DNA of 64,000 nt from Arabidopsis thaliana (lineage: Eukaryota > Streptophyta > Magnoliopsida > Brassicales > Brassicaceae): the NCBI RefSeq assembly GCF_000001735.4, contig NC_003074.8, positions 620,101 through 684,100 of the forward strand. Reading direction: 5' to 3'. The translations under genes and the position numbers were made by a program. The notes under the pieces were generated by a model that saw only the letters and a list, made by a program, of their open reading frames with translations, had not been told where the DNA came from and ran no database searches. Shown one piece after another: positions 47,145 through 58,881 of this stretch (position 1 is the first letter of the stretch; every line of letters starts with the position of its first letter).

Positions 47145-48526
47145 TCACATGATTGAACAAGAATGTACATTTTCGTCGCTAAAAATCTGAGAGGGATAAG
47201 CATGTTGAGATGAATACTGAGGAGGGTAACTAAAGATTTTGTTTCCATCACTTTCTTCCTTCTTATTATTGTTCTTCTTATTATTGTCTTTGCCTTTCTC
47301 TGTAATTTGACTTAGAAGCTCTGCATGTTTCCCAAGTTTTTTCTTGATTTTCTCCACAAGTTTTGGAGGATCCATGACTCCTCGTACCACTACCGTTGAC
47401 TTTGACCGGTCTGGTTCCACCGATTGAATGCCTTTTAATTTGTCAAAACAAACAAACATATTCTAAGTTGTTTTTTTTAACTTTCGATATCGTATTATTT
47501 CTATATGTATATACAAAGATTACCTTTTATTTTTTCAATGCCTCTTTTGATTTCATGAACACATCCTTCACAGTGCATGTTCATTCTTAAAATTGCAGTT
47601 TTGATCTCGGGAGCACTCTAAAATCATGCAAAAAATATTTAGAAATGATTAGATATGTTAGTTGTTATTCTCAGATTAATTAGACAAGGTATGATATAAA
47701 TGAGAGTATATATCTAAGTTCTAACACGAAATAATTGGAAATAACTTACTTCTTTCTTTTGCTGTGGCTCCTTCTGATCTTGTTTAGGGTTATGTTTTGG
47801 GGAAATCATCTCAGCATTTCTACTAAATTTCTTTTGCACTCTTCGTAATATCTTCAACGGATCATCAAATTTTCCAGACACAACAACTTTATTGTCTCCT
47901 ATCTCTGTCTTAATATGCTCAACCCCTATAAGACAAATAAGATAATAGCTACTTATGAGTCATGAGTAAGAAGAAAAAAACGGTAATCCTATTTTTTAAT
48001 TGATGCTTTAAGAACTAGAGATTACTATTCGTTATGTCATTGTGGGAATTAATAGACAACTTCTCTAGATTACAGGAAAGAAAAATAAAACTGAAACCAG
48101 ACTAGATAATGCTTAAGTTAAATTATAGTACAATTTCACTCAATGATAAATGATTAAATATTTGACATTGATTCTTATGATCGAGACCATATATATATGA
48201 TTCCATTAAAGAGGGAAAGTAATCTAATAATGTTTCTTTTAATAGAGTATTACCATCATAGCCCCTCAAGCAATGAGAAACTTGTGATGCACATCCTTCA
48301 CAGTGCATGTAAACCTTCAGAACAATTTCTTTACATTGATTTTTCTTATCAGACTTATCGACTGATGAATCTCCATTTTTCTGGTTCTTCTTTTCAGACT
48401 TGTTGTCTGATTCTCCATTTTGCTTGTTCTTTAGAACCAAATCCAAAACACAAAATATAAGTTCACATAATTTACTTAACAAATTACTGGAATTACCAAA
48501 GACAGGAATGCACATACCTTTCCCAT
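47145..48526 (-). CDS. Heavy-metal-associated isoprenylated plant protein (HIPP), two HMA domains
   Basis: Five exons: 48518-48526, 48254-48428, 47750-47925, 47524-47617 and 47145-47431; 741 nt, 246 residues. The first coding exon is only nine bases (MGK). A Lys/Asn/Ser-rich N-terminus precedes two HMA domains, each with the metal-binding motif MHCEGC (LKVYMHCEGCASQV and LRMNMHCEGCVHEI). The C-terminus ends CSIM, a CaaX box for farnesylation, which defines the HIPP family. Such proteins bind soft metals such as Cu, Zn or Cd and attach to membranes. Locus recalled as At3g02960; I am not sure of its HIPP number. The two HMA segments share the nearly identical stretch TGCATGTGAAGGATGTG-like at 48292 and 47563, reflecting domain duplication. 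Confidence 0.93.
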
Positions 48527-49116
48527 ATCAATGTTTACTCCTTTGTACGACAAGTGCAATGAAAAAGTTGAATAGTGAGACTCGATATATATAAGGTCAG
48601 AGAGGTTTTACGATCAATTAATTATTTCATTTGTAACATACATAAAATTATTTACTTCTCAATCTGGATGATCCTATTTGTTTACAATGAATAATAATTC
48701 TAATATTCACTAACAGGATTGATGACAAAGAGACAAATAATTTTGTAACGATCATTAGTAAATTAAATTTCAATCGGGACTTGTGTAACTTCTTATTCAG
48801 TGTCCAAATAAGTACACTATTCATTATTCCGATTTTCTAAAATCATGAATAGTTACAAATCTTCGAGCTTTATTTTCTTACTTATCAACATTTTGTTGTT
48901 GTTGTTGTCAAATACTGTAGTATTATCTGCTAAATCATGGATTTTCTTTCTCACAGAATTTAATTTACACGAGGATCGTTCAAAGTCTAGTTCATGAAGA
49001 CTTGGAACTAGAAGTTCATGAAGTATTTCCAAGTATATTGAATATTTCCAATAACAAAACAACCTTAAAAGTTCATGAAGGGTAAAAACTGTGTAACATG
49101 TCGTAATAATAACGGT
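48527..49116. other. HIPP promoter and EXL6 3' flank
   Basis: A/T-rich spacer of 590 bp. AAGTTCATGAAG-like words occur three times (about 48990, 49012 and 49068). A TATA-like TATATATA lies at about 48588-48592 region, upstream of HIPP on its strand. No gene is supported. Confidence 0.55.
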
Positions 49117-50395
49117 TTACATAGGAGTCCAGCAAGATTTGGTCTTAGGGTCCCAAATAGAAGGAATCAAGAATTTCAAGTGGTTGATTCCGTGTGAATT
49201 AAAGGCTCCACCAGTAATCGGGTCAACCCGAATTCTACCAGTGAAACCTGGAAAAGCTCCGGATCCAAAAACCCGAGTGCACTTGGTTGCAGGGTCCACA
49301 ATATACATTGACGAAGATTCATGGTTTTTCTTTACGTCATCGTTGTACGGTGTCGTCTCAGATTTGAATAAGGACTTGGTTAGATCTGGATTGGTGGCCA
49401 AATCGGCTAAACCGGTGGCTAGCTGAATAACCAGTGCGTCAGCTCCGACTTCTCCACTTGCCGGTTGATAGGTCATGCCACGTGGACCCTTATCGGCCGT
49501 GTGGAAAGGCCAAGCGCACTCTCCGGGACATTCCACCTCCGGGTTGCTTACCATTATGTACCGTCGTGGTTCTTTTTGACCTGCGTGGGATTTACGTAAT
49601 GACGTCAAATTTTTCTTTTGTTTGTTGTCTAATACTACAATCTTTTAGAACAAACTAAAAAAGCTACAAAATTATGTAGAACCAATAATCTTTTTCTCAA
49701 GGGTAAAATAGATTAATGTTATGCAATTTAACGAGGAGAAAATCAAGACATACTTAAAATATATTTATTGTACTAGTGTCGATCTCTCACGGTGCCATAT
49801 TAATCCAGGTTTAAATCTGAGAGATGTAGACGGAAAAAAAAAACGAAGAGAAAATCAAACCTTTAATTTTGGCTAGGGCGTTATGTTGGCAAGTTCCGTC
49901 ACAAAACCCTACGCCATGAGCCCTAACTTGCGCCGAAAGTAATACCACGGGAACCACTTTCGACATATTTCCGATAGCCGTCTCAACAAGTTTCTCACCG
50001 TTCCCCATTGTCAATTCCTTTCCATACTTCATCTTCTCATCCACATAACTCCGGACAACCTTCACCTTAATCCTCGGAGCTACGGTTCTGTTACTCTTCT
50101 TCTGTCGGTAAATATCCTTCACCTCAAACCTCTCTTGGTAACTCTCCACCACTTTCCACCACGCCGATACCTTCGGGTCAAGACCTTCCTTGGCGTCGAA
50201 GTTAAGCGATTCTATGAAATCGTGAACCCTCTCCTTTTGAGTAGGCGTGAATTGGCCGTACCATAGTAAAGAGAGATCTAGGGTTCCGTTTGGGATTTGT
50301 GAAGGTGGCTCACGTGAAAGGCAGAGAGGCGCCAAGAGGAGGAAAATGATGACGGATATGGAGGAGGAGGAGGAAGAAGCAGACGCCATTGCCAT
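49117..50395 (-). CDS. EXL6: EXORDIUM-like protein 6
   Basis: Secreted (apoplastic) protein of the EXORDIUM/phosphate-induced PHI-1 family, linked in other members to brassinosteroid-driven growth and low-carbon response. Two exons: 49861-50395 and 49117-49580; 999 nt, 332 residues, usual for the family. A signal peptide covers about residues 1-33 (SSSSISVIIFLLLAPLCLS). Family motifs follow: LLWYGQFT, VSAWWKVVESY, VRAHGVGFCDGTCQHN, VECPGECAWPFH and the C-terminal GITGGAFNSHG-like block (PITGGAFNSHGINHLKF). The frame is open further upstream, with an in-frame Met near 50503, but starting at 50395 puts the hydrophobic signal at the N-terminus. Confidence 0.95.
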
Positions 50396-50796
50396 TGCCA
50401 CCGCGTGAAAAAAACTTTTTTCTGTTCTTTTGGCCTTTGATGGGGATTTTCTCAGGCTTTTTTGAGGGAAGTAAATAAAATTATCGTTTAACCTATTTTT
50501 TGACATCCTAAGCTGGTGATTTTGTTTTTGGATAATTGCCAATGAAGCAAAAGAGCTATTTTCAACCAAGCTAACTATTTTAAGAAGGGTGGTGAAAAAC
50601 TCATAAGAACTTCCTTACACCTTATAAACACGTAATGATCAGCGTATAAAACCCAAAAAACAGTACATTAACGGTGACTATTTACCTTTTCATTACAGAG
50701 TTCACAATGAGAAATCAAATGAATGGGAAATATAGTTTTAAGTTAAATGAATTCGTACGCTGATGATGACCCTAGCTTCGGTTTGGTTTGCGAGGG
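50396..50796. other. EXL6 promoter and MCC1 3' flank
   Basis: Head-to-tail spacer of 400 bp between two minus-strand genes. No promoter element stands out and no gene is supported. Confidence 0.6.
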
Positions 50797-52115
50797 TTAG
50801 ACACAATCCGTGTCTTTGCAAAACAGCCATTTCAAACCTTTCTCATCCTTGTTAGCCAGCTTAGATGCCACTGACTTGATACCACTCTTCATATAATTCA
50901 CAACAAACATCGCCACCTCTCTGCAAATTACAGTAAATTGTTGTAAACCATTATAGAGTACAAGAGAATCAAAGACTTGTTTTGTCTGTGAGTAAATCTC
51001 CTTACAAGGGTGAGCAAGGAGTTCGAGAACCGTTGATGAAGTAGACAAACAAGAACGCATCAAAATGATGTCGATTGATTAGATAAAATCCATGTAATCT
51101 CCGCACGCATCTGAACATCAATCTTTTGTACAAACAGATCGCAGCATTGTTGTGTGCAATCACATGAAGGTAAACTCCGCGACACACAGATAAACCGGAA
51201 GCATATTTAATTACCTCACTAATAAGTGACATTGCTGAGAGTTAAAAAAAGTTGCAGAAACATCAGAAATTATAAAACCAAGCAATATATAGAACATGTT
51301 TCAGATACTTATTAGTATTATAAGAGTCATGTACCGATTCCACGGTTTCTGTATGTTTCTACAACTCCGAGTGTCAAGATGTATATCAAAGTCTCCTCTC
51401 CTTTCGAGGAATCGTAATGTATAAGATCATCTATCTGTGCAAGACACAGAAACCATCTGCCAGCTGATGAAGATAGATAATAAGAAGATAAAAACAACAC
51501 TAGACTCAATTGCATTACCAGAGCTCCCAAAACAGATTATTCAATCATAATTCAGACATTATTACAAGCCGCTGTTCTAAAGATTTTTGACAAGTGAAAT
51601 AACTTTTATTTAGTGTACATGATCACAGACGAACCAAAAACCATAAGCATTATGAACTAGTTCAACATTCAAGGTGATTACAGGACCTGAAAGATCATTA
51701 TTGTTCGAATTACAAAAAGACGAATTCATAGAATGAAAACTAACCTCGCTATCTTTGGCAAGCACAAATTTGGCAGTAACAAAACCAATAAGTTCATCAG
51801 AGTGATCATCAGGCCGGCTCCGATCAACAGCAGCCCATGAGACGATATCAACTCCGTTCACAACACTCTGGAAAAACTCAGACTCATACCTGACAAAACA
51901 AAAATCAATACTTTAGAAATCTTTTCACAAGACACCAACATAGGAAAATCCAAGTAGATGGATGCATACTTGATGGGGAAGATATCGCGATGGATTTGCT
52001 CCAAACGATCTAGATCATTAGGGTTTATAGGTCTATAGTGAATACTTGGGCAAAGAGAGATTCCTGCATCTTCCATTGATGAATCATCTATGAATCTTCG
52101 AGGAAATCGCGACAT
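50797..52115 (-). CDS. MCC1: GCN5-related N-acetyltransferase MCC1
   Basis: GNAT-fold acetyltransferase; raised expression was reported to alter histone H3 acetylation and crossover number in meiosis (Meiotic Control of Crossovers 1). It resembles animal NAA60. Five exons: 51970-52115, 51745-51889, 51335-51434, 51006-51234 and 50797-50920; 744 nt, 247 residues. Fold markers: IHYRPINPNDLDRLEQIHRD (strand 1/helix 1), ELIGFVTAKF, YILTLGVVETYRNRGI with the acetyl-CoA loop R-x-x-G-I-(A), and HVIAHNNAAICLYKRLMF (the Asn/Tyr helix of GNATs). The P-loop Gly is split by an intron at GI/A, where a typical R/Q-x-x-G-x-G/A reads RNRGIA. Confidence 0.95.
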
Positions 52116-53157
52116 TGTTTGGTATCCGAAGAACCAGAAAAGCCACTTCCCATTGTGAAGTGCCAGATCACTGGATCCGACCCGTTGAAGTAAATGGATC
52201 CGGATAGATTTAACGAATCTGGATCTGAGTGGGTTTGTTTGGATTTGATTGGTTAATCTTCGGCGAAGGAATCAATCAAGAACCGAGTTTCGAGCATGGG
52301 AAAGAAAAAGGTGCTTGCTTGCTTTGCCCTCTCCTCTGTCTCTTGGGGCTTTTTCTCGTTCCAAGTGAAGCATCTTGGCTCGTGTGCTTTGCGACAACCA
52401 ATCACGTGCCTCTTTTAGAAGGAGAGTACTAATGTACTATTTATGAATGGAATATTCGATTCTCTTAAATGAAAAATTGTTCCATTTTCAATAATATAAC
52501 CATTTTTAACAATAAAAATTCGTACTGTTTTTTCTATCTGAAAAAAATGGATTTGAAAAAATTCGTACTTTCGATTCATAATCTGCTTTTTATTATTATT
52601 CGTTATAAGTCTGTACTATGGTAAGAGAACCTTAAAATATTCCCCTCCACAACAAAAAATAAAAATCAAACTGGAGAAGAGTTAGGCAGTAAAGGAGAAT
52701 TTCCTTGCCCTATTAACTCGATTAGGCGGGCCAATACACTTGTTATGTGTTTTCCACTTTTCTTCGTTACAAATTTAGATTAGTCTTACATGATGAGCCG
52801 TTAGATATCATAGAAAGAAATAATCTTATAAAATTTGATAAGATTTCTATAATCCACAAATCTGGATCGATGTTTATTTCAGATTTATAAATATTGTCTT
52901 AAAAAAAAAATTATTGGCCGTCTCGGCGGCAAGCAGAGAGAGAGAGACTCAACGTTTTCGTAACAACAAAACTTTGAGTAGCAGAAAATTATCCAAAAAA
53001 AAACGTGAAACGCAAATGGAAAAAATTGAGAAAAGTAACGCGAGTCCAGTGCCACGTATGAAAAAAAGAGCTTAGGACCAGATACGTTAATCAGAAAAAG
53101 ACCAGGTACGTACGTTAATTAATGTTTTTTTAAAAAGGCCAAGCACGTTAGTCCAGC

Positions 53158-53165
53158 CCACGTGG
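53158..53165. promoter_or_regulatory. G-box CCACGTGG upstream of HSFA1E
   Basis: An eight-base palindrome CCACGTGG about 150 bp upstream of the TATA box. It is the preferred site of bZIP and bHLH (PIF-type) factors. Confidence 0.65.
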
Positions 53166-53307
53166 TATTTCTTATCTTAACAACAAAACTAATTTTTTAA
53201 TTTAATAATCGGACGTTGCAGAGGTAATCAGATCAACGGTAGAGATTACGACACGTTATATCACTCTGCGAAACTCCACCGCTTTCTGGAATTAAAAAAA
53301 TCAGAGT

Positions 53308-53315
53308 GTATAAAT
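53308..53315 (+). promoter_or_regulatory. TATA box of HSFA1E
   Basis: TATAAATA about 200 bp before the ATG at 53514, followed at about 30 bp by a GA-rich leader (53365-53379). Confidence 0.65.
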
Positions 53316-53513
53316 AAAAGAGCAGAGGTAAAAGCTATCTCCAGAGTTTAATATAAGTGTAGACAGAGAGAGAGAGAGCTTCTTTCTTCTTCTCTTCGTC
53401 GCTAAGAGATGATCTTCGAATATAAATCTCTGTAAGGTTTGCGAAGACCGGAGTAGTGAATCTCGGAATTGTTGAAGAAGACGGTACACCGGAATCAATT
53501 GCGATTTTGATTT

Positions 53514-55888
53514 ATGGGAACGGTTTGCGAATCTGTAGCGACGGCGAAATCTTCGACGGCGGTGATGAGCTCCATTCCGCCTTTTCTGAGCAAAACGTAC
53601 GATATGGTTGACGATCCATTGACGGACGACGTGGTGTCTTGGAGCAGCGGAAACAACAGCTTCGTGGTTTGGAACGTGCCTGAGTTCGCCAAACAGTTTC
53701 TACCAAAGTATTTCAAGCACAACAATTTCTCCAGCTTCGTCAGACAGCTCAATACTTATGTGAGTGAACTTCGATCGATTCTTTTTTATTTGTTTTTCTC
53801 TTCATTGATTCGATTTTCTTCAATTTCGTAGTTCGATTTTAGGGAATCTTACTTTATGTGCTTCATTTTTATTTTACTCTCTTGTTTTTTTTGTGGTTGA
53901 ATTAAGCATTAGTTATTGATAAAACTCACGAATGATTTAAGGTTGCAAGAAGGTGCTTTGAGAAGTCGACTCCTATTTAGTGTATAGTATGATGCTACTG
54001 ATTGATGTTCCTATATAGTTGTTGACGCTGGTGGTTGAACTATGCACGTCTAGTAGGTTGTGTTAATGTTGATTTTAGTTGCACTAACTGTTAAGATTGG
54101 ATCTTTTTGGGTTCTGACAAACTCGTGCAAGATAATTTCACATATTTGTATTGTTCTTCAGTTGTTTTTTGTACATGTATACCCTGTGAACTGCAGGCAT
54201 ATATGTTTTTGTTTTTCTAAGTATCTGAGCTTGCATCCGTGTCTGTGAGGCTGGAATGAATTTTCTTAGGTCAAGCAAAACTAACAAGTGTATACTCTTG
54301 CGTAGCTTGTTCCTCCCCTGTTCTTATTTACTTACCAAAAGGTTCCACGAACTTTGCAGGCTTATTTGGACATGTGCTCATATGTGTCTGACGATTGGTT
54401 GATTCAGCACTTCCATTTCTGGCCTCTTAAGTCACAAAACAAAATTTCTATCAGTTGTCCCATGTTAGCTTTCCATTCGTTTGTATTTGTCCGTCCAGGT
54501 ACATGCCGATACACTAACAACTGTATTAGTTTCCTTGGACCATGGTAGTTTGGTGCTGCAGCTAGACCCAGTGAACGTATCATACCATATCTAGAATAGT
54601 TGTTATTAACGTATTTAATGGTCTTTATGTTTATACAAATCTTCTATGTTGGCTTCCTATTGCAACGGAATCCAAGTAACTTCTTGCGGTTGATGACTGT
54701 TCCATTCTCCATGCTTCTTTTTTTCAGGGTTTTAGAAAAGTTGATCCAGACCGCTGGGAGTTTGCAAACGAGGGCTTTTTAAGAGGCCAAAAGCAAATAC
54801 TAAAGAGTATTGTCCGGCGAAAACCTGCACAAGTGCAGCCTCCACAACAACCTCAAGTTCAGCACTCATCTGTGGGTGCGTGCGTTGAAGTGGGCAAATT
54901 TGGACTCGAAGAGGAAGTGGAAAGACTTCAGCGCGATAAGAACGTCCTTATGCAGGAACTTGTAAGGTTGAGGCAGCAACAACAAGTTACCGAACATCAT
55001 CTGCAGAATGTGGGGCAGAAAGTTCATGTGATGGAGCAGAGGCAGCAACAGATGATGTCCTTTCTAGCAAAGGCTGTCCAAAGTCCAGGTTTCTTAAACC
55101 AATTTTCTCAGCAGAGTAATGAAGCAAACCAACACATTTCTGAAAGCAACAAAAAGAGGAGGCTACCTGTTGAGGACCAGATGAATTCTGGCAGTCATGG
55201 GGTTAATGGTCTTAGCCGCCAGATTGTGAGATATCAGTCATCGATGAACGATGCAACAAACACTATGCTTCAACAGATACAGCAGATGAGTAATGCACCT
55301 AGCCATGAATCTCTCTCAAGCAATAATGGTAGCTTTCTTTTGGGCGATGTTCCAAATTCTAACATTTCAGACAATGGGAGCTCCTCAAATGGATCACCTG
55401 AAGTTACATTGGCAGATGTTTCATCCATTCCTGCAGGCTTCTATCCTGCAATGAAGTACCACGAGCCTTGTGAAACAAATCAAGTCATGGAGACCAATTT
55501 GCCTTTTTCTCAAGGTGATCTCTTACCTCCAACGCAAGGAGCAGCAGCTTCTGGGAGCTCAAGTTCGGATCTTGTTGGATGCGAGACAGATAATGGAGAG
55601 TGTTTGGATCCAATAATGGCTGTTTTGGATGGCGCACTCGAACTAGAAGCTGATACCTTAAATGAGTTGCTTCCTGAAGTCCAAGATTCTTTTTGGGAAC
55701 AGTTCATTGGTGAGAGCCCAGTGATTGGTGAGACAGATGAGTTAATCTCAGGATCAGTGGAAAATGAACTGATATTGGAGCAACTAGAGTTACAATCAAC
55801 CCTGAGTAATGTGTGGAGCAAGAATCAACAAATGAACCATCTTACTGAACAGATGGGACTTCTCACATCAGATGCTCTCAGAAAATGA
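53514..55888 (+). CDS. HSFA1E: Heat shock transcription factor A-1e
   Basis: Class A1 master regulator of the heat response. Two exons: 53514-53759 and 54728-55888; 1407 nt, 468 residues. The DNA-binding domain (about residues 21-115: [11 protein letters not shown] ... [20 protein letters not shown]) is cut by the intron at residue 82, the position conserved in all plant HSFs. The Gln-rich HR-A/B coiled coil (about 130-200) mediates trimer formation. A basic nuclear signal (NKKRRLP, about residue 221) follows. The activating AHA motif [10 protein letters not shown] and the leucine-rich export signal [10 protein letters not shown] lie near the C-terminus. The intron is 968 bp. The chromosome 5 paralogue is HSFA1B. 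Confidence 0.97.
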
Positions 55889-57287
55889 GATTGCCACAGG
55901 CCACAATCTTTCCTCACGAGGTAATCAGTCTATCTATATTGATATGTTATAAACCACACACTTTCCAAAATTTAAATTTTGTGCAAAACCAAACCCCTCG
56001 TCTTTGTCTTGTTATCGCAGATGGGTTAAGATTTTGTGGAGCCGCAACAACAAAAAGAATATGACCAAAGGAGGTACTATGTATGTATGTATCAAACTGT
56101 TGTAACTCTAATTCTTGTCAATGTATAATAAAATAAGAGAAATATTGCCTTAAAAGATTTTTGCATTGCAATATCTTTGTTTGTTACTGACAGAATGAAA
56201 AGGAGATGCTTCAAAGTGAGAGATATTCTTCTGTTCTTGTGTATGTCTTTAGAGATCCTTGTTTATTTTTGTTACATTAAGTGCAAAAATTGGCATTTTG
56301 GTTAACCTGTGGCCAAATCTTACCTGCTTTAGTGTTTTTTTATCAGTCCTTCACTTTTAGTTTCTTGAGTAAAACTAATGTTCCAATTTCGTCTAAAGGA
56401 AATCATCTAAAGAGAGAGTAAAAAGGAAGAACGTGTGTCGTGTGGATATAGTAACAAAGTGGTTTAAAAGGATCAAGTCATTGATTACACGGAATCAAAG
56501 TGTATGTACATGCATATGTTAAGCTCTGAAACTGCAACCGAACCAGATCCATTTGTCGTTTGTATCAATCTTAAACTTGCTTTTAACATTACATACAACA
56601 TTACATATGATATTACCATTAGTTGTAATTTATATAGCTTATATGATATATATCTATTTCTGAAAACTATATAAATATTTTACATATGATAAATTTCACA
56701 GATATCTCATGGATATATTGCTTTAAAAGAGGATATGAACATTAATAAACATGTAATTTGTTAAAAGAATTGATAAAGACCATATATTAAGGATAAAATA
56801 GTTACTCTGAAAGAAAATTTGAACATTCATGCATGCAATATATAACGTATGTCGAACACTCGATTCATATATAGCTAACAAATGTCGAAAATATTATCTT
56901 CTTTAAAATACGAATCAAAGCTATAACATTTTTCTATTGTCAAGAAATCTTTTGGCATCCATTTCTACAAACCAGTTCCGGTGAATTAACGCTTAGCACG
57001 ACTGTTTTCCCTCCACCGAACAACCTTTGACCGTTCCAATAATTGGTTCAATTAATAATTTAATTTAAAAAATTTCGTATTCCATCCACAATCATTTATT
57101 TGATTTAAATAAAATAAAATTTTTATTCTCTTGCTCATTAATAAGAAAATCAAAATCTTTACTCGTTTGAAATTTGTAATCCATTACCTGTCATCGTTGA
57201 CTTGTCAAGAAGAAACAAATCAACTCTAAAAAGAAAAATGTTGTTCATCGAAATCGAAGCTTGACAGTATTCAAAATCAGATTCGAG
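55889..57287. other. HSFA1E 3' UTR and CML18 promoter
   Basis: An A/T-rich spacer of 1.4 kb between two plus-strand genes. HSFA1E transcripts probably end near 56100-56160 (AATGTATAATAAAATAAG at 56120-56137). No gene is supported in the rest. Confidence 0.65.
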
Positions 57288-57785
57288 ATGAGCTGCGACG
57301 GAGGCAAACCGGCGCCGGCGAAACTAGGCGACGAACAACTAGCGGAGCTCCGGGAGATATTCCGATCATTTGACCAGAACAAGGATGGAAGTTTGACGGA
57401 GCTCGAGTTAGGCTCACTTCTAAGATCTCTCGGTCTAAAGCCGAGTCAAGACCAACTCGACACATTGATCCAGAAAGCAGATCGGAATAACAACGGACTG
57501 GTCGAGTTCTCCGAGTTCGTCGCCCTCGTCGAGCCAGATCTGGTCAAGTGTCCTTACACGGATGATCAGCTTAAAGCCATCTTTAGAATGTTTGACCGCG
57601 ATGGAAACGGTTACATAACGGCGGCGGAGTTAGCCCATTCGATGGCGAAGCTAGGTCACGCGTTGACGGCGGAGGAGTTAACGGGAATGATCAAAGAAGC
57701 TGATCGAGACGGCGATGGTTGTATTGATTTCCAAGAGTTTGTTCAAGCGATTACTTCAGCTGCGTTTGATAATGCTTGGGGTTGA
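57288..57785 (+). CDS. CML18: Calmodulin-like protein 18 (four EF hands)
   Basis: Intronless gene, 165 residues. Four complete EF-hand loops are present: residues 29-40 (DQNKDGSLTELE), 64-75 (DRNNNGLVEFSE), 102-113 (DRDGNGYITAAE) and 138-149 (DRDGDGCIDFQE). All have Asp at position 1, Gly at 6 and Glu at 12, so all four should bind Ca2+. The linker is shorter and different from calmodulin (VEPDLVKCPYTDD). This protein (also called CaM15) was reported to bind the vacuolar Na+/H+ exchanger NHX1 from the lumen side. The ATG at 57288 gives MSCDGGKPAPAK; an upstream in-frame Met exists but adds an A/T-rich leader part. Confidence 0.95.
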   Translation: MSCDGGKPAPAKLGDEQLAELREIFRSFDQNKDGSLTELELGSLLRSLGLKPSQDQLDTLIQKADRNNNGLVEFSEFVALVEPDLVKCPYTDDQLKAIFRMFDRDGNGYITAAELAHSMAKLGHALTAEELTGMIKEADRDGDGCIDFQEFVQAITSAAFDNAWG

Positions 57786-58881
57786 AGAAAGAAAGGTATA
57801 TATATACATAGTTTGAAATACTTGTGTTTTGTTTTTTTGGCTTCATCCTCAAATCAAAGACATTTGGAAGTATATGTGTGTAGGTGCGATTCCATGGAAA
57901 ATGTGTGTTATTTATTGTTTCATATTATTCTTTGATGAAATTTTGATAGCTTGAAGAGAAAGCTATCATTGTTGGTTTTAGGGCAAGAAAACTTTGCTAT
58001 GCGTGTGAGTCACTTCTCCACCCGTCGCTTTAGCCACTTTAGTTTATGGAGATAAAGGTCTCTCAATATGCAAAACAAAAGAAAGCATCAAAACTGACTC
58101 TTTATCTTTATATGTATGGGGGATAATCAGCAAATATCGTATGATTATGATCTTCTAGTAAGACAATTGCACAAATTCATGTAAATTCGAAAACGATCCC
58201 CAATAATGGTTAAGGAGAAGGGAAAACAAATTTGTCACCGAGATATGTCAAATGATTTGTGAATCCAAGAGTTATTACATAGATTTAGCCCACATGTCTT
58301 CTTCAACCAGTCCTGCACGAGTTACATAGATTTAGCCCACATGTTGCTAACAACTAACAATCTTTGAGTGTATACGCATTCATTGACTATGCTAAATGCT
58401 AGAACTCAGAATAAACAAACATTTGAAATGGATATTACAAGCAGTATTCCCGGAAATATATAGTAATTGGTAGCACGATATACAGTGACATCAATACTAT
58501 TTTAGCAAACGACCACTAACTATAGCAAGAAGTGAAACACTTATGCTGTATATTTTGATTAGCTGTTGCGCAGGAATTAGACTCTCCTTAGGACAAAATC
58601 AGTCAAAATCAATTCGTAGCTTAAACGCTTCAGTTTATAGATACAATAGACAAAACAAAGGAGAGCATCAAAACTTCATCTTTAAAATGTTGTGGATAAT
58701 CAGCAAATGTTGTCATATGATTATCTTCTAGTAAGACAATTGTACAAATCCATGTAAAATGGAGTTATCTACTCAGAAGAAGGGAAAACAGATTTGTCAC
58801 CGAGAAATGTCGAAAACTTGGGAGCCAATTAGCATGCTCTCCTTTCTGCCAGAGTGTTGGTAATGTCGAATCCAAGAGTTA
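57786..58881. other. Intergenic with decayed copy of the peptidyl-tRNA hydrolase 3' end
   Basis: Convergent region between CML18 and the hydrolase gene. The block 58069-58325 is a diverged copy of 58651-58944 (last exon and 3' UTR of the neighbour). Inside it a 23-bp perfect direct repeat occurs at 58275-58297 and 58322-58344. Confidence 0.7.
58069..58344 (-). pseudogene. Decayed partial copy of the peptidyl-tRNA hydrolase 2 last exon and 3' UTR
   Basis: Shares with 58651-58944, in the same order: GCATCAAAAC, GGATAATCAGCAAAT, TCTTCTAGTAAGACAATTG, AGAAGGGAAAACA, TTTGTCACCGAGA, GAATCCAAGAGTTATTACAT and CCTGCAC. On the minus strand the coding end of the neighbour (GPVDNVDEVTGGLKLM) is shortened and altered, though the stop and the DNA after it are well kept. 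A 23-bp segment of the copy is itself repeated (58275-58297 and 58322-58344). Confidence 0.8.

Larger units (their letters stand above)
52116..53513. other. Divergent promoter region of MCC1 and HSFA1E
   Basis: About 1.4 kb. An open frame at 52229-52432 starts with a non-ATG codon and is not called. It contains a perfect G-box palindrome (53158-53165), a TTCTGGAA half-type heat-shock motif at 53284-53291 and a TATA box at 53308-53315, all upstream of HSFA1E. Confidence 0.65.

Noticed and set aside
53284-53291. Heat-shock element in the HSFA1E promoter
   Set aside because: TTCTGGAA has only two adjoining GAA/TTC units; a functional element normally needs three or more, and none adjoins.
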